Assembly: GCA_016717285.1 (NCBI GenBank)
Contig: JADKFU010000005.1
Location: 2,092,501-2,156,500 of the forward strand
Direction: 5' to 3'
Length of the DNA: 64,000 bases
Source of the DNA: Chitinophagaceae bacterium
GTDB taxonomy: Bacteria; Bacteroidota; Bacteroidia; Chitinophagales; UBA10324
Part shown: positions 17,701 to 26,792 of the stretch, piece after piece
Layout: every line of letters starts with the position of its first letter
How positions within the stretch are numbered: the first letter of the stretch is position 1
Program-made: the position numbers and the translations under genes
The notes under the pieces: generated by a model
The model's input: only the letters and a program-made list of their open reading frames with translations
What the model was told of the DNA's origin: nothing
The model's database searches: none

Positions 17701-17775
17701 ATCTCGATCAAAGCGAACAATTAAAACCGCGCTGTCCTGCTGAAGAACGAAGCATCTGTTGTTATTCAAATGGAT

Positions 17776-17799
17776 TCTTCCTTCGTCAGAATGACAAAA
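17776..17799. repeat. TTCCTTCGTCAGAATGACAAAA dispersed repeat, copy 1
   Basis: The same 22-base sequence occurs at 25146-25167 downstream of tRNA-Gly. It is an intergenic repeat unit with no gene content. Confidence 0.6.
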
Positions 17800-17842
17800 G
17801 TTTAATCCGTGCTGTCCAGCAGATATCCTCCCCTTAAACCCC

Positions 17843-17850
17843 TATTTTTG
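17843..17850 (+). promoter_or_regulatory. -7 box of the dehydrogenase gene
   Basis: TATTTTTG lies 18 bases before the ATG at 17869 and supports that start over the in-frame ATG at 17809, which would lie upstream of the promoter. Confidence 0.55.
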
Positions 17851-17868
17851 CGACCGCCCTTAAACCCT

Positions 17869-19074
17869 ATGTCCAAACTAACAATTGCGCTGCTACGTGA
17901 AGAAAAGATCCCTGTTGACACCCGTGTAGCATTCAGTCCCGTCCAGTGTCAGTGGCTGATGAACAAATATCCCGGACTCGAAATATTTGTACAGCCCTGC
18001 GAAAACCGCTGCTATAAAGATGATGAATACCGTCACGAAGATGTGGAAGTTCGTGAAGACGTTTCAGGAGCAGATCTTTTGATGGGCGTCAAAGAAGTTC
18101 CCAAAGAAAAATTAGTGGCCGGAAAAAAATACCTCTTCTTTTCCCACACCATTAAAAAGCAACCCCAGAATCAACAATTGCTGAAGACAGTGCTCAAAAA
18201 CAACATTCAGTTAATTGATTATGAATGTCTCGTTTGGGAAAATGGCGAACGCATTCTCGGCTTCGGTCATTTTGCAGGAGTGGTAGGTGCACACAATGCA
18301 TTTGTTACCTATGGCAAACGGTATAAACTATTCGACCTCAAGCCTGCATATGCATGTTCCGATTATGATAAATTGATAGATGCCTATAAAGACATCCGGC
18401 TTCCCGCTATGAAAATTGCCGTAACCGGAACAGGTCGCGTAGCAAAAGGAGCATACGAATTGCTGGAGAAATTAAATCTGCGGATGATCAGCATCCAGAA
18501 TTACCTCACTAAGGAATTTGATGAACCCGTATATGTTGTACTTAACACTGCACAATTGTATGAGAGCAAAAACGGAAAGCCCTTTAACAGGAATGAATTC
18601 CATCACCATCCCGAAAATTATACCTCTGCTTTTCTCCCCTTCACCAATGTCACCAATATATTTATCAATGCTATTTTCTGGGATCCGAAAGCACCTGTAT
18701 TTTTTAGTAAGGACGACATGCGCCGCAGCGATTTCAGGATCAAGGTGATTGCAGATGTCACCTGCGATGTAAATGGCTCCGTACCCGCCACCATTCGCGA
18801 TACCACCATAGAAAGCCCCGTCTTCGGTTATAATCCTGCAACAGAAAAAGAAGACACTCCTTATCAGCCACAAGTGATTGATGTAATGGCGGTCAGCAAC
18901 CTCCCCAATGAATTACCCCGCGAAGCCTCTTCAGAATTCGGGGATAAGCTGATTGAATACGTGGTGGAAGAACTACTGCTTGAAAACAGCGAAATCATTA
19001 GCCGTGCAACCATTGCAAAAGATGGCAGCCTGACACAGCGGTTCCAATATCTTGAAGATTATGCAAATGGTTGA
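17869..19074 (+). CDS. Saccharopine/alanine dehydrogenase-like NAD(P) oxidoreductase
   Basis: The protein of about 401 residues belongs to the AlaDH/PNT - saccharopine dehydrogenase (LYS1-like) superfamily. The N-terminal domain begins LTIALLREEKIPVDTRVAFS, with GVKEVP and FGHFAGVVGAHNAF. The NAD-binding Rossmann motif is MKIAVTGTGRVAKGAYELL near residue 190, and the C-terminal part has VIADVTCDVNGSVPATIR. Family members oxidise saccharopine to lysine or related amino-acid conjugates; the true substrate cannot be read here. I start it at the ATG at 17869, because homologous sequence begins there and a TATTTTTG box lies just upstream. It stands alone on the plus strand. Confidence 0.82.
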   Translation: MSKLTIALLREEKIPVDTRVAFSPVQCQWLMNKYPGLEIFVQPCENRCYKDDEYRHEDVEVREDVSGADLLMGVKEVPKEKLVAGKKYLFFSHTIKKQPQNQQLLKTVLKNNIQLIDYECLVWENGERILGFGHFAGVVGAHNAFVTYGKRYKLFDLKPAYACSDYDKLIDAYKDIRLPAMKIAVTGTGRVAKGAYELLEKLNLRMISIQNYLTKEFDEPVYVVLNTAQLYESKNGKPFNRNEFHHHPENYTSAFLPFTNVTNIFINAIFWDPKAPVFFSKDDMRRSDFRIKVIADVTCDVNGSVPATIRDTTIESPVFGYNPATEKEDTPYQPQVIDVMAVSNLPNELPREASSEFGDKLIEYVVEELLLENSEIISRATIAKDGSLTQRFQYLEDYANG

Positions 19075-19429
19075 TATTGGAAATCAGTAGTAAAAAGTCC
19101 GGTGAGCATTCGACAGGTCATTGTTCTCTGCAATAATACTTTTTATAGTAAGCTTATCACTGTAACAAGAGCCACAGAAAGTCATAAGAGCAAACGCCTC
19201 TGTAACGCAATGTCGTTTAGTTAACAATCAAGTCCCGTTAGGGACTTTCCTTTGGTAGACAATAGATGGTGAGTTTTTTTTACGTCCCGATAGGGAACGT
19301 TCATTTCAATAAAAACACACATCAAATTTTGTTGAATTAAAAATAGGATTACGACCATGACAGCCCTCCACCAAACAAAAACGGCGATGAACCCATCGCC
19401 GTCAAATTCTACCAGGAATAAAATCAAAT
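19075..19429. other. Intergenic region with paired palindromes
   Basis: Two related imperfect palindromes lie here: AGTCCC-GTTA-GGGACT (19231-19246) and ACGTCCC-GATA-GGGAACGT (19282-19300), separated by TTTCCTTTGGTAGACAATAG. They look like one dispersed repeat of REP type. No convincing gene is present. They may also act as a terminator between the converging genes. Confidence 0.55.
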
Positions 19430-20401
19430 CTATTTCCTCATTTCCTCGCCAAAGTTATAACTCAACCCAATTCCAATCCCTTCCTTAAACTGCGTTCTCG
19501 GTCCGCTTGTCCCGGTAGGAAGCCCGGTGTCTTTATCAAGATCAGTAATAATGATATCGTTATCATAAATCAACGAAGCATATACATTCGCAGTAAGCCA
19601 TGAATTCACCTTCAGATTAAAAAGCACGTCCCAGTTCACATCAATATTGCTGCGGTTTGCTTTGATCTTATCAGTATAGTTATCAAACAGGGTAAGCTTT
19701 GAACCCAGCGACACATTCTTCGCAATGTCCTTCAAAAAGGTAGCGATCATCAACGCTCCGAATTCACCTCTGAAGGTTTCACCGTGTGTAATAACGTTAC
19801 CGGATGAGTCATACACGGCACCAATATTACCATAAGTACCAGCATCAGCAATGAGCTGATCATTCACAAAAATAAATTTACCGGTAGTAGGTGAAAGGTA
19901 TAAGGAAAAATAAGGGACGGGCTTCCAGTCAATACCTACAGACAACAGCAAATAACCCGGCGCCATAAACTTAGAAACCACATTTTCAAGATCCGGATAG
20001 TTATACCCGTTTGCAAACTGGCTTTTGAAGTTAACTAATCCACTCAGGTAAAATTTGTTACCAAGCTCATGTCCTGCCCTGGTGCCAATATCTATCACAT
20101 CTACATTCTTGCGGATCTTTGGATCATATTGTCCCTGGTAAGCACCATAAGAAAAAAGGCCATAGCTGTTCCAGTAATTCTTCCCTTCAAGGTAACTGGC
20201 AAAACCGCTCGCTATCGCTGTCAAAGAGATGGAACTTTCACCACCTGCCGCCCAATTGCTCAGGGCAACCTGGCTGAATTGCAACGAGCCATAGCCACCA
20301 ATTCTCCAGGTAGTATCTTTCACTATAGCTGTGGTATCCTGGCCAAACGAGTATCCGGTGATGCAAACCAGGGCAATCAAAAATAGAAGCGTCTTTTTCA
20401 T
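19430..20401 (-). CDS. DUF3078 outer-membrane beta-barrel protein
   Basis: The 323-residue protein has a signal peptide (MKKTLLFLIALVCITGYSFGQ) and the DUF3078 signature: WRIGGYGSLQFSQVALSNWA, AAGGESSISLTAIASGFAS, then EGKNYWNSYGLFSYGAYQ. It ends in a beta-strand run closing with IGIGLSYNFGEEMRK, as in outer-membrane barrels. The family is found in Bacteroidota and has no known biochemical function. It precedes no obvious partner; mscL lies upstream on the same strand with a 37-base gap. Location in the outer membrane is inferred from the family and strand pattern. Confidence 0.88.
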   Translation of the reverse strand: MKKTLLFLIALVCITGYSFGQDTTAIVKDTTWRIGGYGSLQFSQVALSNWAAGGESSISLTAIASGFASYLEGKNYWNSYGLFSYGAYQGQYDPKIRKNVDVIDIGTRAGHELGNKFYLSGLVNFKSQFANGYNYPDLENVVSKFMAPGYLLLSVGIDWKPVPYFSLYLSPTTGKFIFVNDQLIADAGTYGNIGAVYDSSGNVITHGETFRGEFGALMIATFLKDIAKNVSLGSKLTLFDNYTDKIKANRSNIDVNWDVLFNLKVNSWLTANVYASLIYDNDIIITDLDKDTGLPTGTSGPRTQFKEGIGIGLSYNFGEEMRK

Positions 20402-20438
20402 TATTAAAGTAATCTGTTGATTAAAAGTGAGTAATAAA

Positions 20439-20861
20439 TTATTTCTTTAAAGAGTCGCGGATTTCCATCAGCAACTTCTCTTGTGTTGTTAGTTCTGCCG
20501 GAGCAGGTATCGGGGCGGGTTCCTCTTTCTTCTTCATATTATTGATGGTTCTTACCACCAGGAAAATCACCCAGGCAATAATCAGAAATTCAATAGCCGT
20601 CTGAATGAAGTTACCATAAGTGATGGCTACCTCCGGAGTTACTACACCTGCTGCATCTGTTACTGAATGCCGAAGCACCAGTTTAAGCTCTCTGAAATTG
20701 ATGCCGTTCAGCAAATAACCTATTGGAGGCATGATGATGTCATTCACCATCGAGGAAACGATTTTACCAAAAGCCCCTCCGATAACTACACCCACAGCCA
20801 GGTCAATAACATTGCCTTTGCTGATAAATTCTTTGTACTCCTTTAACATTCCCATGGTCAA
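20439..20861 (-). CDS. mscL: Large-conductance mechanosensitive channel MscL
   Basis: The 140-residue protein is a typical MscL. The first transmembrane pore helix is GNVIDLAVGVVIGGAFGKIV with the glycine/alanine packing of the family, followed by SSMVNDIIMPPIGYLLNGIN, a periplasmic loop and a second membrane helix (FLIIAWVIFLVVRTINNM). A charged cytoplasmic helix (TTQEKLLMEIRDSLKK) ends it. It forms a homopentameric channel that opens on osmotic downshock. Three ATGs lie close together (20861, 20855, 20849); the third begins the conserved LKEYKEF. A promoter with a TATTTTTG box lies 39 bases upstream. Confidence 0.96.
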   Translation of the reverse strand: MTMGMLKEYKEFISKGNVIDLAVGVVIGGAFGKIVSSMVNDIIMPPIGYLLNGINFRELKLVLRHSVTDAAGVVTPEVAITYGNFIQTAIEFLIIAWVIFLVVRTINNMKKKEEPAPIPAPAELTTQEKLLMEIRDSLKK

Positions 20862-20899
20862 TTGATTTTAAACGTGAATGGATGAAAATTAAACCGGTG

Positions 20900-20931
20900 C
20901 AAAAATAATTGGATTATGCAGATTGCTGCAA
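20900..20931 (-). promoter_or_regulatory. Promoter of mscL
   Basis: On the minus strand TTG (20931-20929), a 21-base spacer and TATTTTTG (20907-20900) match the Bacteroidota promoter; the start point would be near 20893. Confidence 0.55.
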
Positions 20932-20983
20932 ACCACTTATGATTACTTATATTATTATCAAAAACAATTGCTCAGTCAATTCA

Positions 20984-22180
20984 TTATCTCCTGCCGGGAT
21001 AAACAAGCAGTGCCTGCCTCAGGCATTCAAATGCCTTTTGCATATCATTGTTATTCAACACATAAGCTATGCGTACCTCATCGAGCCCTAAACCTTTGGT
21101 GGCATAGAATCCGGTGGCTGGTGCAAGCATTACGGTTTCATTATTATGAGCAAATGATTCGAGCAGCCACTGGCAAAACTTATCGCTGTCATCTATCGGA
21201 AGCCGGGCAATAGTATAAAATGCACCTCCCGGATTCGGACACAATACACCCGGAATGTCATTCATCGTTTTTACCATCAGGTTTCTCCGGCTGATGTATT
21301 CCGCCTTAACGCCTGCAAAATATTCAGGTGCTACATCCAATGCAGCTTCCGATGCAATCTGCCCGAAAGTAGGCGGACTTAACCTTGCCTGTGCAAACTT
21401 CAATACTGTTTCAATAACCTTCTTATTTCTCGAAATCAGGTTCCCTACCCTTGCGCCGCACATACTGAATCTTTTGGACACAGAATCAATCACTACCACG
21501 TTTTCTTCCAACCCCGTAATATTCAACACCGAGAAATGCTTTTTCCCATCATAACAAAAGTCGCGGTACACTTCGTCCACAAACAGGAAGAGGTCATGTT
21601 CCAGCACGAGGTCCTTCAGTTGCAATAACTCTTCCGGTGAATAAAGGTAACCGGTTGGATTGTTGGGATTGCAAATCAGGATTGCTTTGGTCTTTGGAGT
21701 AATCACCTTCTCAAAAGCTGAAATGGGTGGTAAAGCAAAACCATTTTCAATAGTAGAAGTAATAGGTTTTATCACCACACCTGCTGCCACTGCAAATCCA
21801 TTGTAATTCGCATAGAAAGGTTCAGGAATAATTATTTCATCTCCTGCATCCAGCGTTGACATAATGCCAAAAGTGATAGCTTCAGATCCTCCCGTAGTGA
21901 TGAGTAAATCAGCGATATCAACGTCGATATCATATCGCTTATAATAAGTTGCCAGTTTTCGACGGTAACTTTCTATACCTGCGGAATGACTGTATTCCAA
22001 CACCTTGAAATTAATATTACGCATCGCTTCAAAAACCTGCGGCGGCGTTTCAATATCCGGCTGACCAATATTGAGGTGATATACTTTTCTTCCCTGCTGC
22101 TTGGCCTTTTCAGCATACGGAACCAGTTTGCGTATTGGAGATGCCGGCATGCTCCGGCCCTTTTGTGAAATGTATGGCAT
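20984..22180 (-). CDS. PLP-dependent class I aminotransferase (aspartate aminotransferase-like)
   Basis: The 398-residue protein is a fold-type I aminotransferase: HLNIGQPDIETP (35-46), the phosphate-binding region ITTGGSEAI (94-102), NPNNPTG (171-177), the aspartate that contacts the pyridine nitrogen in VDEVYRDF (D202) and the Schiff-base lysine in DSVSKRFSMCGARVG (K236). It should transfer amino groups between an amino acid (probably aspartate or an aromatic) and 2-oxoglutarate in the cytoplasm. It has no operon partner. The annotated ATG at 22180 fits family starts. Substrate choice cannot be determined from the sequence alone. Confidence 0.9.
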   Translation of the reverse strand: MPYISQKGRSMPASPIRKLVPYAEKAKQQGRKVYHLNIGQPDIETPPQVFEAMRNINFKVLEYSHSAGIESYRRKLATYYKRYDIDVDIADLLITTGGSEAITFGIMSTLDAGDEIIIPEPFYANYNGFAVAAGVVIKPITSTIENGFALPPISAFEKVITPKTKAILICNPNNPTGYLYSPEELLQLKDLVLEHDLFLFVDEVYRDFCYDGKKHFSVLNITGLEENVVVIDSVSKRFSMCGARVGNLISRNKKVIETVLKFAQARLSPPTFGQIASEAALDVAPEYFAGVKAEYISRRNLMVKTMNDIPGVLCPNPGGAFYTIARLPIDDSDKFCQWLLESFAHNNETVMLAPATGFYATKGLGLDEVRIAYVLNNNDMQKAFECLRQALLVYPGRR

Positions 22181-22237
22181 TGTGTAAACAGATCGTTTGC
22201 CATAAAAGTAAAAAGAAGTAAAGACTCTCGTCGATAA

Positions 22238-22408
22238 ACTGATGTGCCGAAGAATTGATGTGCCGATGTGACGATGAACTAATGACTAATGTCCAATGAA
22301 TAATTAAACCCACTAACGACTAAGGACTAAGGACTAAGGACTAAGGACTAGGGACTAAGGACTAAGGACTAGGGACTAACGACTTTCTCATTACTCATTA
22401 CTCACTAC
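22238..22408. repeat. Seven-base tandem repeats (GGACTAA)n and (ACTCACC)n
   Basis: A run of GATGTGCCGA-like units (22238-22272) is followed by GACTAAGGACTAAGGACTAA repeats (22317-22382) and ACTCATT/ACTCACC units (22386-22425, running into the end of the esterase gene). All have a 7-base period. Similar runs occur elsewhere in the window. Confidence 0.75.
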
Positions 22409-24628
22409 TCACCACTCACCACTCCCCACCTTAACCAACTTTTCCACCACCGACGTCCCATCCTCAAAAGTCACCCGCAAAAAATACATCCCGCTACGAT
22501 AATTATTTCCAAGACTAAACATCATTTCATCTCCATTCAAAGCAATTGATTCTATAATTCTTCCCTCCATATCCAAAATAATGATGCTGACCGGTGTTTC
22601 AGCCAACGTAATAATAAACTGATCGGAGGATGGATTCGGATAAACCACTACGGCCTTTTTAATAATCATTTCCATATCCGAAAGCTTCACACAATCAGCG
22701 AAACCACTCTTTTGAATGTCAGCTAAAACGTTGGGAACATTCACAGAACAGTCAACATAACTGTGATAATCTGATCCGTTCGGATTGCGCAGCCGCAACT
22801 TAACTGTATAGTTGTTATCTGCCGAAGGATTGATGTTCGCAGAAGCTATTAACTTTTTTAGTGTGATGGTTTTTGTACTTCCCGCATTAATATAATTCTG
22901 TCCCAACTGATCTTCGAAATTAAACTGAATGAAATCATCATCGGTTATTTTATACGGTCCATCCTTATCCATCTTTTTAAAATTGATCAGGTTATTCGTT
23001 GGATCCTGCACCTTAAAAAGAACGGGTTGAACTTCAAAGCTGGAAATAATAGCACCACCCACCGCATTCAGGTTGGTAAGAGCTACTTGTATTTCAATGT
23101 TCTTTCCTGAACAACTGCTTAAATTGATTGAGCCTGCATCAGCTGACCAGGTTATGTCTTCATCAAAAACGGGTTGACAATTATCACCGCAGAAAGCAAG
23201 ACTCTTTATGAATAAAGTAGATTGGTTAACAATGAAAGAACGTGTTATGCCATCTCCGTCAAAAGTATGGTCGCTTCCGGGTTCACCAAATAATGCTGCG
23301 CAAACCCCTTTATTCAACAGTCGCTGATAAATTTTTCTTGACCCAAATAAAAATGCCTTAGCAGGAAAAGGATTGTTGTTAGTGCATTTATAAGGACGGC
23401 AACCTTGATTATCAAGGTCAATATAATTGATAAGATCAGTAGTATTCTCATAGGTAGACTGATACCGGTGATAGTAAGGAACAGTCTGATCGTTGATTCC
23501 ATGAAATGCAATGAGTGGAATCTTGTCGCTCTTCGTATTGGCTACATATTTTGCGGTCAGGTTGGAAGGTGTTGAATTGCATCCGAAACATCCCGCATCA
23601 CTCGTCGGACAATGAGGATCAGAACAATGCCCGATGTAATTCTCAGGCACTCCTCCTTTCACGTCAATCACTGCTTTAATTTTATTCATGGGTGCCGCCA
23701 GGTAATTGCTATTAGAAGAAGGAAAGAAGAAATCAACCTTGCACTCTGGACTGGCATTCTCTGTTTCATCAAATGTAAAATCAAAATTAGAGGACACACT
23801 ATTACATGTATAAGCAGAACTGCTGCCGCACTTGAATGCCGTTGGGCTAAGTGCATGGTCATAGTTTATAGCTTCATCAATATCGCATGCATCATAATAA
23901 GCTGTTGTAAGTACCGTAACCGAACCTGCACTCTCACCGCCAATAATGATCTTATTGGCATCAATAAAAGGCAAATAAAGAAACTTGTCAGCACCGTCCT
24001 GATCGTAATGATAATCACCATTCACATTCGTGAATTTAGAAGATATCGCTTTCACTGTTCGCATGGCGACCCTGCAATCCTGTATCGCTCTGAACAATGC
24101 CTGTGTTGCGATTGCATCGCCACCACACAGATTTGTCGAATCATTCAACCTGCCCGTTCGATAGTTCATAGCAGCAACCACAAATCCTTTTGCAGCAAAG
24201 CGTGTGGCTGTTTCAGTCAGTTTCTCTTTATTGGTATTCAGAAATCCACCGCCATTCAGATAAATGATCACCGGGTATTTCTTCGACTCATTGTAAAAGC
24301 TTTTAGGAAAATAAAGATCAATATAGAAGGTCTTTTCCGACGTACTGTTGTACATTTTATCGGGCCCATAGACAGCCATTGGAATATTTTTAATGGTAAT
24401 CAGGTTGGTGCTTGCAGCAGAAGTGAAAGCAGCAGTTGGGAACCCGGTAATAAAATCATCGATAATAACATTGCTGTCACTAATGAGATACCAATCATCA
24501 CCGTTAATGCAATTTCCTGAATTGCAAACCAATCCACTGCATTGCGCACGAACATGGTGTGCAGATAATCCAATTGCTATAACTGTCAGTAAAATAACAT
24601 TCAGAACAACGCGGTAAAGTTTCATCAT
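22409..24628 (-). CDS. Secreted alpha/beta-hydrolase esterase with T9SS sorting domain
   Basis: The 739-residue protein starts with a signal peptide (MMKLYRVVLNVILLTVIAIG, then LSAHHVRAQC). An alpha/beta-hydrolase domain covers about 95-460: YPVIIYLNGGGF is the oxyanion-hole region, GGESAGSVT (about 243-251) is the nucleophile elbow GxSxG, and GSDHTFDGDG carries the probable catalytic histidine. This matches carboxylesterase/feruloyl-esterase-like enzymes. After a beta-rich region it ends with a T9SS type A sorting domain (VVYPNPSSDQFIITLAE, SGMYFLRVTFEDGTSVVEKL), so it should be exported across the outer membrane and attached or released. Natural substrate unknown. Confidence 0.88.
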   Translation of the reverse strand: MMKLYRVVLNVILLTVIAIGLSAHHVRAQCSGLVCNSGNCINGDDWYLISDSNVIIDDFITGFPTAAFTSAASTNLITIKNIPMAVYGPDKMYNSTSEKTFYIDLYFPKSFYNESKKYPVIIYLNGGGFLNTNKEKLTETATRFAAKGFVVAAMNYRTGRLNDSTNLCGGDAIATQALFRAIQDCRVAMRTVKAISSKFTNVNGDYHYDQDGADKFLYLPFIDANKIIIGGESAGSVTVLTTAYYDACDIDEAINYDHALSPTAFKCGSSSAYTCNSVSSNFDFTFDETENASPECKVDFFFPSSNSNYLAAPMNKIKAVIDVKGGVPENYIGHCSDPHCPTSDAGCFGCNSTPSNLTAKYVANTKSDKIPLIAFHGINDQTVPYYHRYQSTYENTTDLINYIDLDNQGCRPYKCTNNNPFPAKAFLFGSRKIYQRLLNKGVCAALFGEPGSDHTFDGDGITRSFIVNQSTLFIKSLAFCGDNCQPVFDEDITWSADAGSINLSSCSGKNIEIQVALTNLNAVGGAIISSFEVQPVLFKVQDPTNNLINFKKMDKDGPYKITDDDFIQFNFEDQLGQNYINAGSTKTITLKKLIASANINPSADNNYTVKLRLRNPNGSDYHSYVDCSVNVPNVLADIQKSGFADCVKLSDMEMIIKKAVVVYPNPSSDQFIITLAETPVSIIILDMEGRIIESIALNGDEMMFSLGNNYRSGMYFLRVTFEDGTSVVEKLVKVGSGEW

Positions 24629-24719
24629 GGTAATTGATTGAATCGTAAAAGTATCATTCGATCATTAAACATCATTCAAAGAAGACAGACTATTGACCTT
24701 TCCCTCAGTTCTTGTCCTA

Positions 24720-24820
24720 AGCTCCTGTCTTAAGCTCCTGCCCTGAGCTCCTGCCCTGAGCTTGTCGAAGGGTGTCGAAGGGTGTCGAAGGGTTCCGAAG
24801 AGTCTCGAAGGGCGTCAAAG
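24720..24820. repeat. CCCTGAGCTTGTCGAAGGG-type repeat cluster
   Basis: Units GCTCCTGCCCTGA and GTGTCGAAGG are repeated head-to-tail around one CCCTGAGCTTGTCGAAGGG palindrome. The 395-base gap 24629-25023 holds this cluster, a run GAATTAGGAATTAGGAATTA (24976-24995) and no gene. Confidence 0.75.
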
Positions 24821-25023
24821 TATATTGAGGAGTTGCTCTCGGAGTATGTTGAAGGTCTCACCTACAATCCCTAAATCATAAATTCCAAAACAAAATCCGC
24901 ATGAATTTAATAAAAGCCGCTTGCACAATTTGCTTTTCCCTTTTTGATTTGTTTATATTTGCGCTCCGTTGAAGGAATTAGGAATTAGGAATTAACTACT
25001 AAAGACTAAAGACTTCTTATCAA

Positions 25024-25096
<73 letters not shown>

Positions 25097-25145
25097 CATT
25101 AGAGCGTAATTATTTATTGGTTAATTATTGAAAAGGATAGATTCT

Positions 25146-25167
25146 TTCCTTCGTCAGAATGACAAAA
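25146..25167. repeat. TTCCTTCGTCAGAATGACAAAA dispersed repeat, copy 2
   Basis: Same 22-base sequence as at 17778-17799, here between the two tRNA genes. Confidence 0.6.
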
Positions 25168-25206
25168 AGGTAAGCAATGACTAATGACCAATAACCTTTT
25201 TCCTTT

Positions 25207-25292
25207 GCCCTGGTGGTGGAACTGGTAGACACGCAGGACTTAAAATCCTGTCGCCCGCAACGGCGGTGCGGGTTCGATTCCCGCCTGGGGCA
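25207..25292 (+). tRNA. tRNA-Leu (UAA)
   Basis: The 86-base sequence has a class II cloverleaf with a long variable arm. The anticodon stem-loop is GCAGGA-CTTAAAA-TCCTG, giving anticodon TAA; the T loop is GGTTCGATTCC; the acceptor GCCCTGG pairs with CTGGGGC, including G-U pairs. CCA is not encoded. Confidence 0.95.
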
Positions 25293-25524
25293 CATGTTTG
25301 AGCGTTTTATTTGAAATATATTTTTCGTTTGGGTACCACAAAATGACGCTAATTTCCTAGGTGAAGAATTTGAAAACTCGTTTAATAGAAACAACTTTAG
25401 GTTTTCTGTTGCTTTGAAGGCATAATTACTTTCCATATTGCTAAGAAGAGTAATTAAATTGTGGTGTGCAAATAATTTTGAAGAGGTTTTTTGCAATACC
25501 GCTAACTTTACTTGAAAATAGTAA

Positions 25525-25944
25525 ATGCATAGTTATTCCAAACCTCAGAAAGGCAACTACATTAATTATCAAGGAAGAATGTGCCAGTTGCAAGAAATCA
25601 TTCCCTCAGGAACCACGAAACCTTCTAAATATACTTTTAAGGTCATATGGGGTGCGATTAATCCCCCTGAATTATTTGACGTTTACACAAGCTCATTGAT
25701 TCCTTATGATGTTCAGGGAATTCCTTTAGACGAAATATGGCTAGGGAGGACAGGAGCTTTTATCGGAAACGCAGAAATATTAAAAGAAATGCCTAACGGA
25801 AACCATGCAAGGTTTTTCAGAGTGACTGAAGGATATGAAGCAAATCCTGGAACAAGTGACTGGTCACATTTGAAATTTGTTCATGAATATCAAAACTGGT
25901 GGAAAGAAAACACCAATGAAGATGTAATATTTAAAGAATCCTGA
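25525..25944 (+). CDS. Hypothetical protein downstream of tRNA-Leu
   Basis: I do not recognise this 139-residue protein. It has no signal peptide or membrane segment, and it is rich in aromatic residues (FKVIWGAINPPELFDVY, FVHEYQNWWKENTNED). Codon use looks coding and the frame is closed by proper start and stop codons. It sits 233 bases after tRNA-Leu, followed by another orphan gene on the opposite strand. Together these two resemble accessory genes inserted behind a tRNA, but no integrase or repeat of the tRNA end is seen nearby. Confidence 0.6.
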   Translation: MHSYSKPQKGNYINYQGRMCQLQEIIPSGTTKPSKYTFKVIWGAINPPELFDVYTSSLIPYDVQGIPLDEIWLGRTGAFIGNAEILKEMPNGNHARFFRVTEGYEANPGTSDWSHLKFVHEYQNWWKENTNEDVIFKES

Positions 25945-25998
25945 ACCAAGGCCTCGATGTGGATATCACACACCGAGACAAATCAAAAACTTCAGAAA

Positions 25999-26307
25999 TC
26001 AAAGGAGATCGAACCGAATTAGAATTCTCTTTTTAATTATTTTCTTAATCAAGGTGGAAATCTCTTCAGTTATCTCAGGCTTTGGATGTTGGTAAACACG
26101 TGTAACACCAGAAATATCCTCGCTAAAGGAAAGGTGATACGACATCGAATCAAGAGATTTCAGAGTGATTTCCGGAACATAAGTTCCAGTAAAGGTCTCG
26201 CCTATCGTATAGGACGCATAAAATTGATCTGAATTTTCAGACAATTCAAAAATTAGCTTAATCGATGTTCCATCAAGGAGCTTTACTTCTTCAACAATTT
26301 GATTCAT
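25999..26307 (-). CDS. Small hypothetical protein
   Basis: The likely protein has about 102 residues and begins MNQIVEEVKLLDGTSIKLIF at the ATG at 26307; an in-frame upstream ATG at 26439 would add 44 residues that look non-coding. It reads as a beta-rich small domain (QFYASYTIGETFTGTYVPEI) ending in a basic helix (TLIKKIIKKRILIRFDLL). No family is recognised. It converges on the gene at 25525-25944. Confidence 0.5.
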   Translation of the reverse strand: MNQIVEEVKLLDGTSIKLIFELSENSDQFYASYTIGETFTGTYVPEITLKSLDSMSYHLSFSEDISGVTRVYQHPKPEITEEISTLIKKIIKKRILIRFDLL

Positions 26308-26792
26308 AACTTTTATTTGTTTTTGAGCTACCAAGATACTTCGGCCAACCCCCTTTTTGCAAGCATTCAAACGAAAATCTTGCACTCGATTTTGTGAATT
26401 GTACTTTTTCCAAATAAAAACACACGGGAATTTCGACACTAAAGCCTGGAATTTACATCAGATTAAATCCAGTAAGATTCGGCAGATATCTTTCATTATT
26501 CCGGTTCGAGCTACATTTCTTCAATCTACTCCGCCACCGTGTCTCCGCAAGTGGATTTGTGCTGTGAGCCAGCGGGGGAATTTTAATACTCCCCGATTAT
26601 TCCAGTTGCGCTAAAAGAATAAGAACAATCTTGTTTTTGATGGAATGATAAGGGAAAGTTGCTTCTCATTGTTTCTGTAACCTGGTGCTCTGAACAAGTA
26701 GATTTTGAACAGGCAAGAAAATTAATCCACCTGCGTTGTAACCTTTTTTCCAGCAGTGTTTCTATAACACAGTATCCGGATACGAATCAAAC
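26308..26792. other. Intergenic region, no gene seen
   Basis: No convincing coding frame is present. A short hairpin CGGGG...CCCCG at 26573-26595 is the only structure noted. The promoter of the sigma-factor gene should lie here, but I see no exact TAnnTTTG box near its start. Confidence 0.4.

Noticed and set aside
17235..17769. Long open frames on both strands in the repeat array (161, 176 and 90 codons)
   Set aside because: They consist of translated CCCTGAGCGTAGCCGAAGGG repeats (LRSGT, GPFGYAQG units) and have no independent coding signal.
22317..22382. Considered as a CRISPR array because of its regular spacing
   Set aside because: The repeats are contiguous 7-base units without spacers.
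23612..24520. 302-codon plus-strand frame antisense to the secreted esterase
   Set aside because: The minus-strand frame has a signal peptide, GxSxG motif and T9SS domain; the antisense protein shows no family features and is rich in Cys, His and Arg, as shadow frames are.
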